Source: Sphingobacteriales bacterium
Lineage (GTDB): Bacteria > Bacteroidota > Bacteroidia > Sphingobacteriales > Sphingobacteriaceae
Length of the DNA: 64,000 nt
Reading direction: 5' to 3'
Assembly: GCA_025353765.1 (NCBI GenBank)
Contig: JANXOD010000024.1
Span: 124,001-188,000 of the forward strand
Shown one piece after another: positions 54,788 through 63,523 of the stretch. Both the position numbers and the translations under genes were made by a program. The notes below the pieces were generated by a model that made no database searches, was not told the DNA's origin, and worked only from the letters and a program-made list of their open reading frames with translations. The first letter of the stretch is position 1, and each line of letters starts with the position of its first letter.

Positions 54788-55330
54788 TTACCGATATCCC
54801 CTCACCTGCTGTTGTTTATCCATTTGGCCCATTTGGTCTTTCATCATCTTAATCTGATCGGCCAGTAATTTATTTTTATCCGCTTTTTTAGCCTCCTGAA
54901 GGTACAAGGTTGCTTCGCGTTTATTCCGCTTAGCCATGGCAATTCCGGCTAAACTCAACTTAGCCAAAGCAACATTATGATCCATGGTCATACCCAGAGT
55001 AAGTGCTCTTTTAAAGTATTTTTCTGATTGTAAAGGTGCCTTACGAGATTCTATTAATCCGATCAATAAATTATAATACCCATGTTGTCCTTTAACCAGC
55101 TGCTTTTCATAATCGGTTATTTTGCCTAACCATAAACTGGCTTTTTCCATATTTTCCTTTCTTAGGAAATATTGGGCAATCAGCATATTCTCATTGAAGA
55201 AATAAGTTACTGCAATTAGCAGAGCAACAAAAATCAATGGAATGCCCCATCCCCAATATCCAAAAACTATTAATGTTATTGCTGCACCTAAAACGGTAGA
55301 TGCGAGGATCAATCTTATATAATTAGGCAT
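54788..55330 (-). CDS. Membrane protein with TPR-like helices
   Basis: 180 residues. Two membrane helices (about 5-25 and 29-45) followed by a helical domain (about 50-150) with TPR-like pairs: NMEKASLWLGKITDYEKQ, LQSEKYFKRALTLG, AKLSLAGIAMAKRNKREATL. Faces either side; TPR domains bind proteins. Known as a conserved Bacteroidota hypothetical near ung or lysS; function unknown. Confidence 0.6.
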   Translation of the reverse strand: MPNYIRLILASTVLGAAITLIVFGYWGWGIPLIFVALLIAVTYFFNENMLIAQYFLRKENMEKASLWLGKITDYEKQLVKGQHGYYNLLIGLIESRKAPLQSEKYFKRALTLGMTMDHNVALAKLSLAGIAMAKRNKREATLYLQEAKKADKNKLLADQIKMMKDQMGQMDKQQQVRGYR

Positions 55331-55413
55331 TGTCTTATTTTATTAAAATATTAAATTTGTGGATGCAAATATCCATTTATTTGCCCGTTTAAGCAATATC
55401 TATCTGATAAAAT

Positions 55414-56091
55414 ATGGCCATTCAACTCGAAAAAAGCTGGAAAGAAGCTTTAGGTGAAGAATTTGAAAAAGATTACATGAAATCCTTGCGTTCTTTTTTG
55501 CAGGAAGAGCAATCTAACGGCCGTGTAGTCTATCCTCCAAACAAGTTTATATTTAATGCTTTTGAACACACCCCGTTTGATAAAGTTAAAGTTGTAATCC
55601 TCGGACAAGATCCTTATCATGGTGCAAACCAGGCTCATGGACTTTCTTTTTCAGTACAAAAAGGAGTAGGATTTCCTCCATCCTTACAAAATATTTTCAA
55701 AGAACTGCAAAAGGAAATTCCGGATTATAAGTATCCTACACATGGAGATTTAACAAAATGGGCAGACCAGGGAGTTTTATTATTAAATGCAACTTTAACT
55801 GTACAATCAAATACCGCCGGGTCACATCAAAAAAAAGGCTGGGAGTTATTCACAGACAGGGCAATTAAAGAACTATCTGATAAAAAAAGTGGCATTGTAT
55901 TTTTGCTTTGGGGGAAATATGCGCAAGCAAAGGCTGAACTCATAGATGAAAAAAAACATTTCATTTTAAAAGCAGCTCATCCTTCTCCTTTTTCGGCACA
56001 TAATGGGTTTTTTGGATGTAATCATTTTATTAAAACAAATGAATTGCTCATAAAAAGCGGACAGAAGCCTATTGATTGGCAAATAGATTAG
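55414..56091 (+). CDS. ung: Uracil-DNA glycosylase, family 1
   Basis: 225 residues, the normal size. Removes uracil from DNA by flipping it into the pocket. Seen: the water-activating loop GQDPYHG (about 67), VFLLWGKYAQ, and the minor-groove loop HPSPFSAHNGF (about 193). Its stop overlaps the stop of the convergent Lrp-type gene by three bases. Confidence 0.97.
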   Translation: MAIQLEKSWKEALGEEFEKDYMKSLRSFLQEEQSNGRVVYPPNKFIFNAFEHTPFDKVKVVILGQDPYHGANQAHGLSFSVQKGVGFPPSLQNIFKELQKEIPDYKYPTHGDLTKWADQGVLLLNATLTVQSNTAGSHQKKGWELFTDRAIKELSDKKSGIVFLLWGKYAQAKAELIDEKKHFILKAAHPSPFSAHNGFFGCNHFIKTNELLIKSGQKPIDWQID

Positions 56092-56558
56092 TACTCCAAA
56101 GGTATTGCCGGCTCCTTCTTATTGGTAGACATGATCATCATGGTTTGAAAAGTCTTTACCACACTGATCTTGCTAATTTTATCCATAATTAAACGTTCAT
56201 AGGATTTGATATCTTTTACATATACTTTCAGAAGAAAATCACACTGCCCGGTTACATGATGACATTCTGTGATCTCTTTAATAGCTTGTACTTCTACTAA
56301 AAAAACCTGTATAGTATTATTTTTATGAAAATCTAACTGAATTTGAATAAAGGTCTTAATTCCTAAACCCAAAAGTTCTTCATCAACCAGAGCATGATAA
56401 CTTTTAATATAACCTGCATTCTCCAATTTCCTAACCCGTTCAAGAGTTGGAGCAGGAGATAATCCAACTTCGCTAGAAAGCTGAAGATTGGTAATCCGCC
56501 CGTTCTCCTGCATAATCTTAAGAATTCGTAAATCTATTTTATCTAATTCAGCAGCCAT
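56088..56558 (-). CDS. Lrp/AsnC family transcription regulator
   Basis: 156 residues from the ATG at 56558 (MAAELDKIDLRILK); the upstream frame to 56627 lacks family character. N-terminal winged helix about 5-55 (NGRITNLQLSSEVGLSPAPTLERVRKL), C-terminal RAM domain about 70-145 that binds an effector such as an amino acid. Such proteins are dimers or octamers that bend DNA. It is divergent from mntR. The promoter gives almost no leader. Confidence 0.9.
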   Translation of the reverse strand: MAAELDKIDLRILKIMQENGRITNLQLSSEVGLSPAPTLERVRKLENAGYIKSYHALVDEELLGLGIKTFIQIQLDFHKNNTIQVFLVEVQAIKEITECHHVTGQCDFLLKVYVKDIKSYERLIMDKISKISVVKTFQTMMIMSTNKKEPAIPLEY

Positions 56559-56564
56559 ATTTAT

Positions 56565-56593
56565 CAAAAATAAGTTATTAAAGCCACAACCAA
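56565..56593 (-). promoter_or_regulatory. Promoter of the Lrp-type gene, near-leaderless
   Basis: On the minus strand: TTG (56593-56591), 18 bases, TATTTTTG (56572-56565), a textbook Bacteroidota promoter. The ATG at 56558 starts only six bases downstream of the box, so the transcript likely begins beside the start codon. Confidence 0.6.
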
Positions 56594-56647
56594 ATAATAT
56601 TTCTTCATAAGTGACTTTTCTTAGCATAAATTTTACAAAAGAATAAA

Positions 56648-56663
56648 TTTAGGTTAATCTAAA
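56648..56663. promoter_or_regulatory. Candidate MntR operator palindrome
   Basis: TTTAGGTTAATCTAAA, a 16-base near-perfect palindrome (two mismatched central pairs), sits 22 bases before the mntR ATG. It resembles DtxR-family boxes (TTAGGTTAGCCTAA). A half copy, TTAGATT, lies at 56671-56677 and coincides with a weak -7 box (TAGATTCG). The arrangement suits metal-dependent self-repression of the mntR-mntH operon. Confidence 0.65.
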
Positions 56664-56684
56664 AAAATAATTAGATTCGCTTAA

Positions 56685-57341
56685 ATGTATTCATTTACCG
56701 AAGAGAATTATTTAAAAGCCATTTATCATTTAAGTAATAACACCGAAGCCGGAGTTAGCACGAATGCTATTGCAGAGTTAATTAATACCAAGGCAGCTTC
56801 TGTTACAGATATGCTCAAAAAACTATCTGACAAAGAGCTTATTAATTATATCAAATACCAGGGTGTTACGTTAACGGAAAGTGGTAAAAAAGCGGCTGTA
56901 AGTATCATCAGAAAACACCGTTTATGGGAAGTATTTTTAGTTAAAAAGTTAGGCTTTAAATGGGATGAAGTTCATGATATTGCAGAAGAACTGGAACACA
57001 TTAATTCAACAGTATTGATTGACAGGTTGGATGATTTTCTGGGAAATCCGGAAGTTGATCCTCATGGTGATCCTATACCTGATAAAAATGGTCTTTTTCA
57101 GCATAAAAAGTTGATAAGTATAGTGAGAATGAAAATCGGCCAAAAAGGAGTAATCTCTGGAGTTGGTGAGCATTCATCCCTCTTTTTAAAGCATTTAGAA
57201 AAATCTGATTTAACGCTAGGAACAGATATAACAATTAAGGAAGTGGTAGAATTTGATGGTTCTGTACTGCTTTTGATAGATAATAACAAAGAAATTACTA
57301 TAAGCAGAGAAGTTGCAAAAAACATATTAGTTGTATTATGA
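56685..57341 (+). CDS. mntR: Manganese-responsive DtxR-family repressor
   Basis: 218 residues. Winged helix about 5-65 (NAIAELINTKAASVTDMLKKL), metal-binding and dimer helix about 66-140 with RKHRLWEVFLV (His) and AEELEHINS (Glu, His), and a C-terminal FeoA/SH3-like domain (about 150-218). Binding metal turns on DNA binding. Its stop overlaps the mntH ATG by 4 bases (ATGA), so sensor and transporter are made together. It probably binds the palindrome 22 bases upstream. Confidence 0.92.
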   Translation: MYSFTEENYLKAIYHLSNNTEAGVSTNAIAELINTKAASVTDMLKKLSDKELINYIKYQGVTLTESGKKAAVSIIRKHRLWEVFLVKKLGFKWDEVHDIAEELEHINSTVLIDRLDDFLGNPEVDPHGDPIPDKNGLFQHKKLISIVRMKIGQKGVISGVGEHSSLFLKHLEKSDLTLGTDITIKEVVEFDGSVLLLIDNNKEITISREVAKNILVVL

Positions 57342-59215
57342 GCGGTTCAAATAATAGCGAATCTTTAAGTGAAGTGCATGGTTCTGTAGCTACATCCGGC
57401 AAAACCGGCTGGAGAAAATTAATGGCTTTCGTTGGTCCGGCTTATTTAGTAAGTGTGGGTTACATGGATCCGGGGAATTGGGCAACAGACATTGCAGGAG
57501 GTAGTCAATTTGGATATAAGTTGATATGGGTCCTACTTATGTCAAACTTAATAGCTCTATTGTTGCAATCATTAAGTGCCCGTTTAGGAATTGTAAGAGG
57601 ACTTGATTTGGCACAAGCATCCAGAAAGGCATATCCACGTTTTGTAAATTATCCATTATATGTACTTGCACAAATAGCAATTATAGCTTGTGATCTTGCT
57701 GAAATCATTGGTATGGCTATTGGCTTGAATCTATTATTTGGTCTTCCTTTAATCTGGGGCATATCCATCACCATATTCGACACCTTTCTACTGCTCTTCC
57801 TGATGAACAAAGGAATGCGGATGATGGAAGTTTTCATTATTTCCATGGTGTTTATTGTAGCTGTCTCTTTTTTAACAGAAATGTTTATTGTACAACCCAA
57901 TGTTGGCGAAGTTCTGTCCGGTTTTAAGCCTTCTATTTTATCAGGAAATGCATTATATATAGCTATTGGGATAATTGGCGCTACTGTAATGCCTCATAAT
58001 TTATACCTGCATTCATCATTAGTACAAACTCGAAAAATTACCCGGACAGGAAAAGGAATAAAAGATGCCCTGAAATATAATTTTATAGATACTACAGTTG
58101 CACTTAACCTGGCTTTTTTTGTGAATGCAGCTATTTTAATACTTGCTGCAGCCGCTTTTTACAAAAACGGTTTGTTTGAAGTTGCTGAAATAAAAGATGC
58201 CTATAAACTATTGGAAAATATTTTTGGTTCTCTTGCTCCCAAGCTCTTTGCAATTGCTTTAATAGCTTCCGGTCAGAGTTCTACCATTACAGGAACACTA
58301 GCAGGCCAAATTGTGATGGAAGGACATTTAAATTTGCGTATCCGGCCTTGGTTAAGACGCTTATTAACACGATTGTTAGCTATTATTCCTGCCTTCTTCA
58401 CCATTCTGTATTGGGGTGAAGAAGCCTTGGGAGGTTTACTGGTATTAAGTCAGGTAGTGCTTAGTTTACAACTCGGATTTGCTGTTATTCCTTTAATACA
58501 TTTTAATTCTGATAAGGTTAAGATGAAAGAATATACTATAAAAACCTGGGTTAAAATATTGGCCTGGTTAAGTGCTTTCATCATTGTCGGCCTTAATGTT
58601 AAACTGGTAGCACAGGAAATAACAGGCTGGGTCGCAAATGCTCAAGGTAATTTATGGTGGATATATTTTATAGTTATCCCTGTGATAATTGCTGTGAGCA
58701 TACTTTTATTGTATATCATTTTCTTGCCTTTCTTTAAAAAACCGGAGAGAGATATCTCAAATGTTCCGCATGGCAAAGCCTTAGAGATAGGAAATATTGA
58801 GTCTATCGAATACCATGCGATTGGGATAACTGTAGATTTCTCTGTAAAAGATAAAAATACAATCAGGTACGCTTTAATCCAAGGAGGAAAAGATGCCGTT
58901 TATCACTTAATCCATGTGGTAGAAACTGCCGGAGCCTGGTATCATAAAGAAAAAGTATTGGATTTGGAAACCCAAAGTGATATAGATAATCTGGAAAAAT
59001 ACCGAAAAAATCTTTCGGAATTAGGCTACAAGGCCGAAATATCTATTGGCTATGGTATAGCAGCTAAGGCTATTGCAAACGTTGTAAAAAATAAAAAATT
59101 AGATTTACTTGTTATGGGGGCTCATGGCCATAAAGGGATTAGTGATTTGGTATTTGGAACTACAGTAAATACCGTAAGGCACAAAGTAAACGTTCCTATA
59201 CTAATTATAAAATAA
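57338..59215 (+). CDS. mntH: NRAMP metal transporter MntH fused to a Usp domain
   Basis: 625 residues. The NRAMP core (about 28-450) has eleven or so membrane helices with the metal-site motifs DPGN (residues 44-47) and MPHNLYLHS (about 220). Residues about 485-625 are a universal stress protein domain with an ATP-loop-like GAHGHKGISDLVFGTTVNTV. Ordinary MntH is about 410-440 residues, so the cytosolic tail is an addition; it may let nucleotide level gate manganese uptake, which is inference. It is between mntR (overlap) and an outer-membrane protein gene (1-base overlap). Confidence 0.9.
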   Translation: MSGSNNSESLSEVHGSVATSGKTGWRKLMAFVGPAYLVSVGYMDPGNWATDIAGGSQFGYKLIWVLLMSNLIALLLQSLSARLGIVRGLDLAQASRKAYPRFVNYPLYVLAQIAIIACDLAEIIGMAIGLNLLFGLPLIWGISITIFDTFLLLFLMNKGMRMMEVFIISMVFIVAVSFLTEMFIVQPNVGEVLSGFKPSILSGNALYIAIGIIGATVMPHNLYLHSSLVQTRKITRTGKGIKDALKYNFIDTTVALNLAFFVNAAILILAAAAFYKNGLFEVAEIKDAYKLLENIFGSLAPKLFAIALIASGQSSTITGTLAGQIVMEGHLNLRIRPWLRRLLTRLLAIIPAFFTILYWGEEALGGLLVLSQVVLSLQLGFAVIPLIHFNSDKVKMKEYTIKTWVKILAWLSAFIIVGLNVKLVAQEITGWVANAQGNLWWIYFIVIPVIIAVSILLLYIIFLPFFKKPERDISNVPHGKALEIGNIESIEYHAIGITVDFSVKDKNTIRYALIQGGKDAVYHLIHVVETAGAWYHKEKVLDLETQSDIDNLEKYRKNLSELGYKAEISIGYGIAAKAIANVVKNKKLDLLVMGAHGHKGISDLVFGTTVNTVRHKVNVPILIIK

Positions 59216-60060
59216 TGAACAAAAGTATTTGCCTTACAATAGTAACGAGTTTAATATCCTTATTGGGTTATGCTCAACAGCCTGATTCTATAAAAAAGTG
59301 CTATCATATTTTCAATCCTGTTCCTAAAAAAGAAATGAGGGAAATGCAAACGGATAGGCCTGATTTTACAGAAAGTCCTTATACTGTAGACGCCGGGCAT
59401 TTTCAATATGAAACTGATGCTTTTAAAATAGTTAAAAACAAAGATGGTGACATACTTAATACCCAGTTTTTTTACAATGTGGCGAATATTAAGATGGGAA
59501 TTACCAATAGTACAGACCTGCAGTTAATTGTGGAGTCTTTTGTGACAAACAAAACTAAAAATACCCTTACAAACAACATTGCTGAATCTTCCGGATTGGG
59601 TGATCTTACTTTACGACTGAAACAGAATATATGGGGCAATAACGGATCAGGAAAAACAGCTTTTGGCATTATGCCATACCTAAATATTCCAACGTCTAAA
59701 TCATCCAACGATAAACGAGTTGATGGTGGCGTAATCATTCCTTTTACATTAGAACTGGGAAATAAATGGGATTTTGGTACAGAGGTAAACATAAGTCTGG
59801 TAAAAAATGACCAAAGCAAATCATACCATAGTGAATTATTAAATTCTCTCACTTTAGACAAGGAGCTTTCTCAAAAATTTAGTACCTATATAGAAAGCTA
59901 TTCCATTTATAATTTTAAGGATGAGCAATTTGATGTATATGCAGATACAGGCTTGATCTATTCCTTATCAAATAACTTCAAAATAGATACTGGTTTAAAC
60001 TATGGCTTAACCAAAAGCTCAGATAAAGTTTACTTTGTAGGATTTTCTTTCAGATATTAG
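59215..60060 (+). CDS. Outer-membrane beta-barrel protein in the manganese operon
   Basis: 281 residues. Signal peptide ends LLGYAQ. The TDRPDFTESPYTVDAGHFQYE motif at about 44-64 belongs to the transporter family once named after phenol degradation (PF13557-like). The rest is a barrel with aromatic-rich strands and a final VGFSFRY. The ATG overlaps the mntH stop by 1 base (TAATG). It is therefore in the manganese operon and may be the outer-membrane entry for Mn2+; that role is inferred from position only. Confidence 0.8.
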   Translation: MNKSICLTIVTSLISLLGYAQQPDSIKKCYHIFNPVPKKEMREMQTDRPDFTESPYTVDAGHFQYETDAFKIVKNKDGDILNTQFFYNVANIKMGITNSTDLQLIVESFVTNKTKNTLTNNIAESSGLGDLTLRLKQNIWGNNGSGKTAFGIMPYLNIPTSKSSNDKRVDGGVIIPFTLELGNKWDFGTEVNISLVKNDQSKSYHSELLNSLTLDKELSQKFSTYIESYSIYNFKDEQFDVYADTGLIYSLSNNFKIDTGLNYGLTKSSDKVYFVGFSFRY

Positions 60061-60076
60061 CATTTTGATTAGTGTT

Positions 60077-60526
60077 ATGGGAAGCGATTTAAACATCCGA
60101 AATAAAAAGGCATATTTTGAATATCATATTCTTGATAAATATACTGCCGGAATAAAGCTTTTAGGAACAGAAATAAAATCTATTAGAGAAGGAAAAGCGA
60201 ATATAAATGATGCTTTTTGTACCTTCTTAACAGATGGATTATATGTTCGCAACATGCATATTGCAGAATACTCACACGGTTCTTTTTATAATCACGAATC
60301 TAAACGTGACAGGCCTTTATTGTTAAACAAAAAAGAACTTGAAAAACTAAAAACCAAAATTCAGGAAAAAGGTTTTACAATCGTTCCTCTTCACTTATTT
60401 ATCAGCGATCGCGGATTTGCTAAATTAGAAATTGGCCTTGCTCAGGGAAAGAAGATCTACGATAAACGGGAAACCATGAAAGACCGCGATGCCAAGATTG
60501 AAATGGACAGGGCGATGAAAAGGTAA
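60077..60526 (+). CDS. smpB: SsrA-binding protein SmpB
   Basis: 149 residues from ATG 60077; a TTG 12 bases earlier is less likely. The OB-barrel with NKKAYFEYHILDKYTAGIKL, GTEIKSIREGKANINDAFC and the basic C-terminal tail (KKIYDKRETMKDRDAKIEM) are family marks. It binds tmRNA and frees stalled ribosomes. The tmRNA gene itself is not seen in the window. Confidence 0.95.
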   Translation: MGSDLNIRNKKAYFEYHILDKYTAGIKLLGTEIKSIREGKANINDAFCTFLTDGLYVRNMHIAEYSHGSFYNHESKRDRPLLLNKKELEKLKTKIQEKGFTIVPLHLFISDRGFAKLEIGLAQGKKIYDKRETMKDRDAKIEMDRAMKR

Positions 60527-60547
60527 TAATTATGTAATTCTGATAGC

Positions 60548-61879
60548 ATGGGGGTAAATATGTGGCCAAGAAGAAAATTTATACAACAAACTGCCCTCAC
60601 AACAGTTGGCCTATTACTTGCACCGTCATTAAAAGATTTTGCCAGAGCTGATAATAACTACTGGTTTGTTCCTACTGCATTACAAGTCGAAATGTATAAA
60701 GCAGCCATTGCAATTGCAAAAAAGAAAGTACGTGGCGGGGCCAGTGAACCTATATTTAAAAAACCCTTTTTAGATGCTGCATTTAATGGGAATATTTTTT
60801 TGTGGGATACCTGCTTTATCGCCTCTTATGCTAAATACCATCAGAATGAATTGCCCATTGCAAATGCATTAGATAATTTTTATAATCTGCAGGAAGATGA
60901 CGGTTTTATATGCCGGGAGTATACCAGAGAAGGTAAGGCTATGTGGCCAAAGGAACATCCGGTAAGCATTAATCCGCCTTTACTTGCTTTTGCAGAACTA
61001 GAATTATACAGTCAGGTAAAAAATAAACAGCGTTTACAAAAAGTGTATCCTTCATTAAAGAAATTCTATCATTTTTTAGCGGAGCATTACTGCATGGATG
61101 ATAAGCTTTTCTTTAGCGATGCTTTTGGCTCGGGTATGGATAATATCCCACGCTATCCCGAGGGTTGGCAGGATGATGGCAAAGGCATTGCCCTAAAAAA
61201 TTTATTCCCTGAATTTTTTAAGTATGAAGGCTTAAGCTCATTATGGAACAGACAAGGTCGTACAGTAGATTTTTCTGCACAAATGGCTTTATTTGCCGAG
61301 AATTTAACAACCATTGCTCAACTGATCAATAAAAAGCAAGATATAGCCGCTTACCGGCAATTGTACAATGAAACAAAAGAAGCCATCAATCAATTATGCT
61401 GGGATGAGACAGATGGATTTTATTACGATCTGGGTTATGGCAAACAGATAAAACGAAAACACATTGGAATGTTTTGGGTATTGATGGCTGGCATTGTTCC
61501 CCATGGTAAATTAAACAAAGTAATCTCTAATTTAACTAACACAAATCAGTTCTGGCGAAAATTTCCTCTTGCAAGCTATTCTGCTGATCAACCCGGGTTT
61601 TCAAGTTTGGGTACATATTGGCTGGGTAGTGTTTGGGCGCCTACCAATTATATGGTCATAAAAGGATTGATGCGGTATAATCAAAAACAATTGGCAACTA
61701 AACTTGCTAAGCAATATTACTGGTGTGTTGCAGAAGTATATAAAAAAACAAAAACTTTTTGGGAAAACTATGCCCCTGATTCTCTTATGCCAGGCAACCA
61801 GGCAAGGCCGGATTTTTGCGGCTGGACAGCAATTCCTCCGGTGACATTATATCGTGAATTTACAAGGAATATAAAATAA
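60548..61879 (+). CDS. Exported trehalase-like/MGH1-like glycosidase with Tat signal
   Basis: 443 residues. It starts with MWPRRKFIQQTALTTVG, a twin-arginine signal for folded export; the ATG at 60560 is as likely as 60548. The rest is an (alpha/alpha)6 barrel of the glycoside hydrolase 37/63 group: IFLWDTCFIASYAKYH, the acid-bearing region around NIPRYPEGWQDD, and TYWLGSVWAPTNYMV near the end. Trehalases, glucosidases and mannosyl-glycerate hydrolases share these. Substrate unproven. It lies 21 bases behind smpB with no operon sense. Confidence 0.75.
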   Translation: MGVNMWPRRKFIQQTALTTVGLLLAPSLKDFARADNNYWFVPTALQVEMYKAAIAIAKKKVRGGASEPIFKKPFLDAAFNGNIFLWDTCFIASYAKYHQNELPIANALDNFYNLQEDDGFICREYTREGKAMWPKEHPVSINPPLLAFAELELYSQVKNKQRLQKVYPSLKKFYHFLAEHYCMDDKLFFSDAFGSGMDNIPRYPEGWQDDGKGIALKNLFPEFFKYEGLSSLWNRQGRTVDFSAQMALFAENLTTIAQLINKKQDIAAYRQLYNETKEAINQLCWDETDGFYYDLGYGKQIKRKHIGMFWVLMAGIVPHGKLNKVISNLTNTNQFWRKFPLASYSADQPGFSSLGTYWLGSVWAPTNYMVIKGLMRYNQKQLATKLAKQYYWCVAEVYKKTKTFWENYAPDSLMPGNQARPDFCGWTAIPPVTLYREFTRNIK

Positions 61880-61959
61880 TAAAACCACTGCTACCATTCT
61901 AATTATTGAAATAGCTTACATCAAAAATATATGTAAAATGCTAATTCAGACTTAAACTA

Positions 61960-62616
61960 TTACCAAGCCTGATCTCCCACCAAGGGAACGAAGCGAAAAG
62001 TATCTAATTCAAATTTCTCATAATCAGTTTCGCTTACACGTAATACGGTTACCATTTTCTGAGCGTTTTCATCTCCTACCGGGATCACCAAAACTCCGCC
62101 AATTTTTAATTGTTTAAGCAAAATTTCGGGTACAAATGGTGCTCCTGCAGTAACTAATATTTTATCATAGGGCGCATGCTCAAGAATTCCTTTTGAACCG
62201 TCCCCACAAAAAAATTCAGGATGGTATCCCATATGAGGCAATACCTGTATGGTACGATTAAATAAATTTTCCTTCCTTTCAATAGTATAAACTTGAGCTC
62301 CAAGTTCTAATAAAATGCAGGTTTGGTATCCTGAACCCGTTCCTATTTCTAATACCTTATCTCCTCGTTTAATATGCAGTAACTCGGTTTGATAGGCTAC
62401 GGTATAAGGCTGAGAAATGGTTTGCCCATCTCCTATTGGGAATGCAATATCTTTATAAGCCTGAATCCAAAATGTTTCATCAAAAAAATAATGCCTTGGT
62501 ACTTTGGCAATCGCTTTTAAAACATTTTTATCCTGTATACCACGGTCACCTAATATTTCTACTAACTTTTTACGGGCACCTCTCTCGCGGTAATTATCAA
62601 CAAATTTATGAGCCAT
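61960..62616 (-). CDS. pcm: Protein-L-isoaspartate O-methyltransferase
   Basis: 218 residues. Repairs aged proteins by methylating isoaspartyl residues. Seen: VPRHYFFDETFW and the DGQTISQPYTVAYQTELL block, SAM-binding VLEIGTGSGYQTCILLELGA (about 88), and the LVTAGAPFVP loop. A -7 box (62631-62624) is just upstream. Cytoplasmic. Confidence 0.95.
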   Translation of the reverse strand: MAHKFVDNYRERGARKKLVEILGDRGIQDKNVLKAIAKVPRHYFFDETFWIQAYKDIAFPIGDGQTISQPYTVAYQTELLHIKRGDKVLEIGTGSGYQTCILLELGAQVYTIERKENLFNRTIQVLPHMGYHPEFFCGDGSKGILEHAPYDKILVTAGAPFVPEILLKQLKIGGVLVIPVGDENAQKMVTVLRVSETDYEKFELDTFRFVPLVGDQAW

Positions 62617-62623
62617 TGCAGTT

Positions 62624-62631
62624 CAAAAATA
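62624..62631 (-). promoter_or_regulatory. -7 box of pcm, near-leaderless
   Basis: TATTTTTG on the minus strand ends 7 bases before the ATG. No TTG at the -33 distance was found. A third case of a -7 box unusually close to the start codon. Confidence 0.45.
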
Positions 62632-62770
62632 CTTTTCACAAAGCAATCCTATAGAAATTATTTTCTTTTATTTCTTTAAAAATATCTGTGAACATTTTTA
62701 TTGGAGTTAAGTAAAGGTTACGACAAATAAATTTTAGTATTTTCGCTCATTATAAATACTTCCATTATCA

Positions 62771-63520
62771 ATGAAATCGCTTTTAACATTCACTTTCTGT
62801 TGCATTATTATAACCATCAGTGCTCAAGCTCAAATAGTTCGTATTGATACTTTAAAACGCACCTATGTGTATAAGCAAAATAAAAATAACGATAATTCAT
62901 CCCGATCAGAATTTCTTTATACTATTGGGATAAAAGCATTGGGCTTTGAACAATTTCCTAAGATATTAAATCAAACCAATTCTGAAGAGTATTTGACCAC
63001 ACCATTAAATGGATTGGTATTTAAATTTAATGACAATCAGTTAAGTTATCGATTCGATGCAAATTTGTATACCAAAGATATTTCATTTACAAATGAGTGT
63101 GAAGATTGCGAGCGTTTAAATGGTAAGCTAAATGATCTGTCAATTAAAATGGGGTTTGAAAAAAATATCATTTATACAGTAATACAGCCTTACTTTGGCG
63201 CTGACTTAGGTTTTAGGCGCAATAATTTTAATGGTGAATCTACAAACATCAATACCGTAAATTATACTCCTTATGGTGTAAAAGCTGAAAAGAATGGTGC
63301 TGTATTTGGGCCTTTCGTTGGCATTAAACTGAATATTATAAACAGATTTACTATAGCGGCTGAAAGTGGAATTGATCTAATGTATAGTTATGAACGACAA
63401 GAAAAAATGTATCATGATGCAAATAAGACCAAAACCTTTAAGAAATATACAAAGTATGAATTTTTAACAAGGCCCCTAACTTCGCTGTCTCTTCAATATA
63501 ACTTCGGTTTTAGTAATTAA
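62771..63520 (+). CDS. Hypothetical outer-membrane barrel protein
   Basis: 249 residues. Signal peptide ends ISAQAQ. The rest alternates polar and aromatic residues in strands (YTIGIKALGFEQF, LSYRFDANLY, PYFGADLGFRRN) and ends in SLQYNFGFSN, typical of an outer-membrane barrel; one CEDC pair (about 115) might bridge. Family not recognised. Convergent with priA; the stops are 3 bases apart. Confidence 0.6.
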   Translation: MKSLLTFTFCCIIITISAQAQIVRIDTLKRTYVYKQNKNNDNSSRSEFLYTIGIKALGFEQFPKILNQTNSEEYLTTPLNGLVFKFNDNQLSYRFDANLYTKDISFTNECEDCERLNGKLNDLSIKMGFEKNIIYTVIQPYFGADLGFRRNNFNGESTNINTVNYTPYGVKAEKNGAVFGPFVGIKLNIINRFTIAAESGIDLMYSYERQEKMYHDANKTKTFKKYTKYEFLTRPLTSLSLQYNFGFSN

Positions 63521-63523
63521 TTC

